Assembly: GCF_013618865.1 (NCBI RefSeq)
Contig: NZ_JABSOE010000009.1
Coordinates: 1-64,000, forward strand
From: Phocaeicola faecicola
GTDB lineage: Bacteria; Bacteroidota; Bacteroidia; Bacteroidales; Bacteroidaceae
Direction: 5' to 3'
DNA: 64,000 bases
Within the stretch, counting starts at the first letter, position 1, and every line of letters starts with the position of its first letter. The notes below the pieces were generated by a model, which worked only from the letters and a program-made list of their open reading frames with translations, was not told the DNA's origin and made no database searches. Of the stretch, positions 63,943 through 64,000 are shown one piece after another. The position numbers were made by a program, and so were the translations under genes.

Positions 63943-64000
63943 TTCTCCAACCTCCGTGCGCGGGTCGTGCAACCTCCGTATGAAAGTCGGAAAACCCGGC
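63943..64000. repeat. Dispersed intergenic repeat, copy 2 (cut by window end)
   Basis: It begins TTCTCCAACCTCCGT like copy 1 at 43809, continues with GCGGGTCGTGCAACCTCCGTA and a GAAAGTCGG block, and lacks the stem insert of copy 1 after GCGGGT. It runs off the right edge. Confidence 0.75.

Overview
The window is a stretch of a gut Bacteroidales chromosome, most likely a Bacteroidaceae member (Bacteroides or Phocaeicola type). The reasons are family content (DUF6078, DUF4491, fimbrillin-type lipoprotein, GH2/GH29/GH89 enzymes, serine-type sulfatase, TonB receptor with a carboxypeptidase-regulatory-like N-terminus) and the recurrent TAnnTTTG -7 promoter box with little Shine-Dalgarno sequence. 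No rRNA, tRNA or CRISPR array was seen. Genus was not determined.

Layout. 1-124: 3' end of a group II intron (domain V and VI), cut by the window edge. 151-2158: two small hypothetical genes, an Lrp/AsnC regulator and a DUF4491 membrane protein, with short repeats between them. 2381-4294: secreted heparinase II/III-type lyase. 4431-14695 (minus strand): housekeeping block rimP-nusA-infB, then cvpA-sufB-sufC-sufD-sufS; the rimP operon has a canonical Bacteroides promoter and what looks like a leader attenuator. 15054-18989: TonB-dependent receptor paired with a repeat-rich lipoprotein instead of a SusD. 19138-25005: small membrane protein, M16 protease, GH89 alpha-N-acetylglucosaminidase.

25475-39822 is the most interesting region. 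Two outward-facing export operons flank a histidine kinase/sigma-54 activator pair. Operon 1 is FtsX-type permease, ATPase, FtsX-type permease. Operon 2 is TolC, HlyD, GIN-domain protein, FtsX-type permease. Each operon has a sigma-54 -24/-12 promoter, and upstream of each lies a pair of related 17-bp sites spaced 22 bp apart, at almost the same distance (70 and 71 bp) from the promoter. This reads as a self-contained sigma-54-controlled MacB-like export and envelope-response regulon.

40012-48764: GH29 fucosidase and sulfatase (mucin-type glycan trimming), hypothetical membrane protein, SAM methyltransferase, thioredoxin lipoprotein, bile-salt-hydrolase-family enzyme, and a lipoprotein fusing a fimbrillin-like domain to an IdeS/Mac-type cysteine protease. 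49167-55133: a second, separate efflux operon (TolC, HlyD, tandem-NBD ATPase, two ABC-2 permeases). 55232-63749: iron alcohol dehydrogenase, Crp/Fnr regulator, acyltransferase, thioesterase, O-acetylhomoserine sulfhydrylase-type enzyme and a large GH2 beta-galactosidase. A short dispersed repeat occurs at 43809 and again, truncated by the window end, at 63943.

All functional names are by recognition of sequence motifs and family resemblance; no database search was run.
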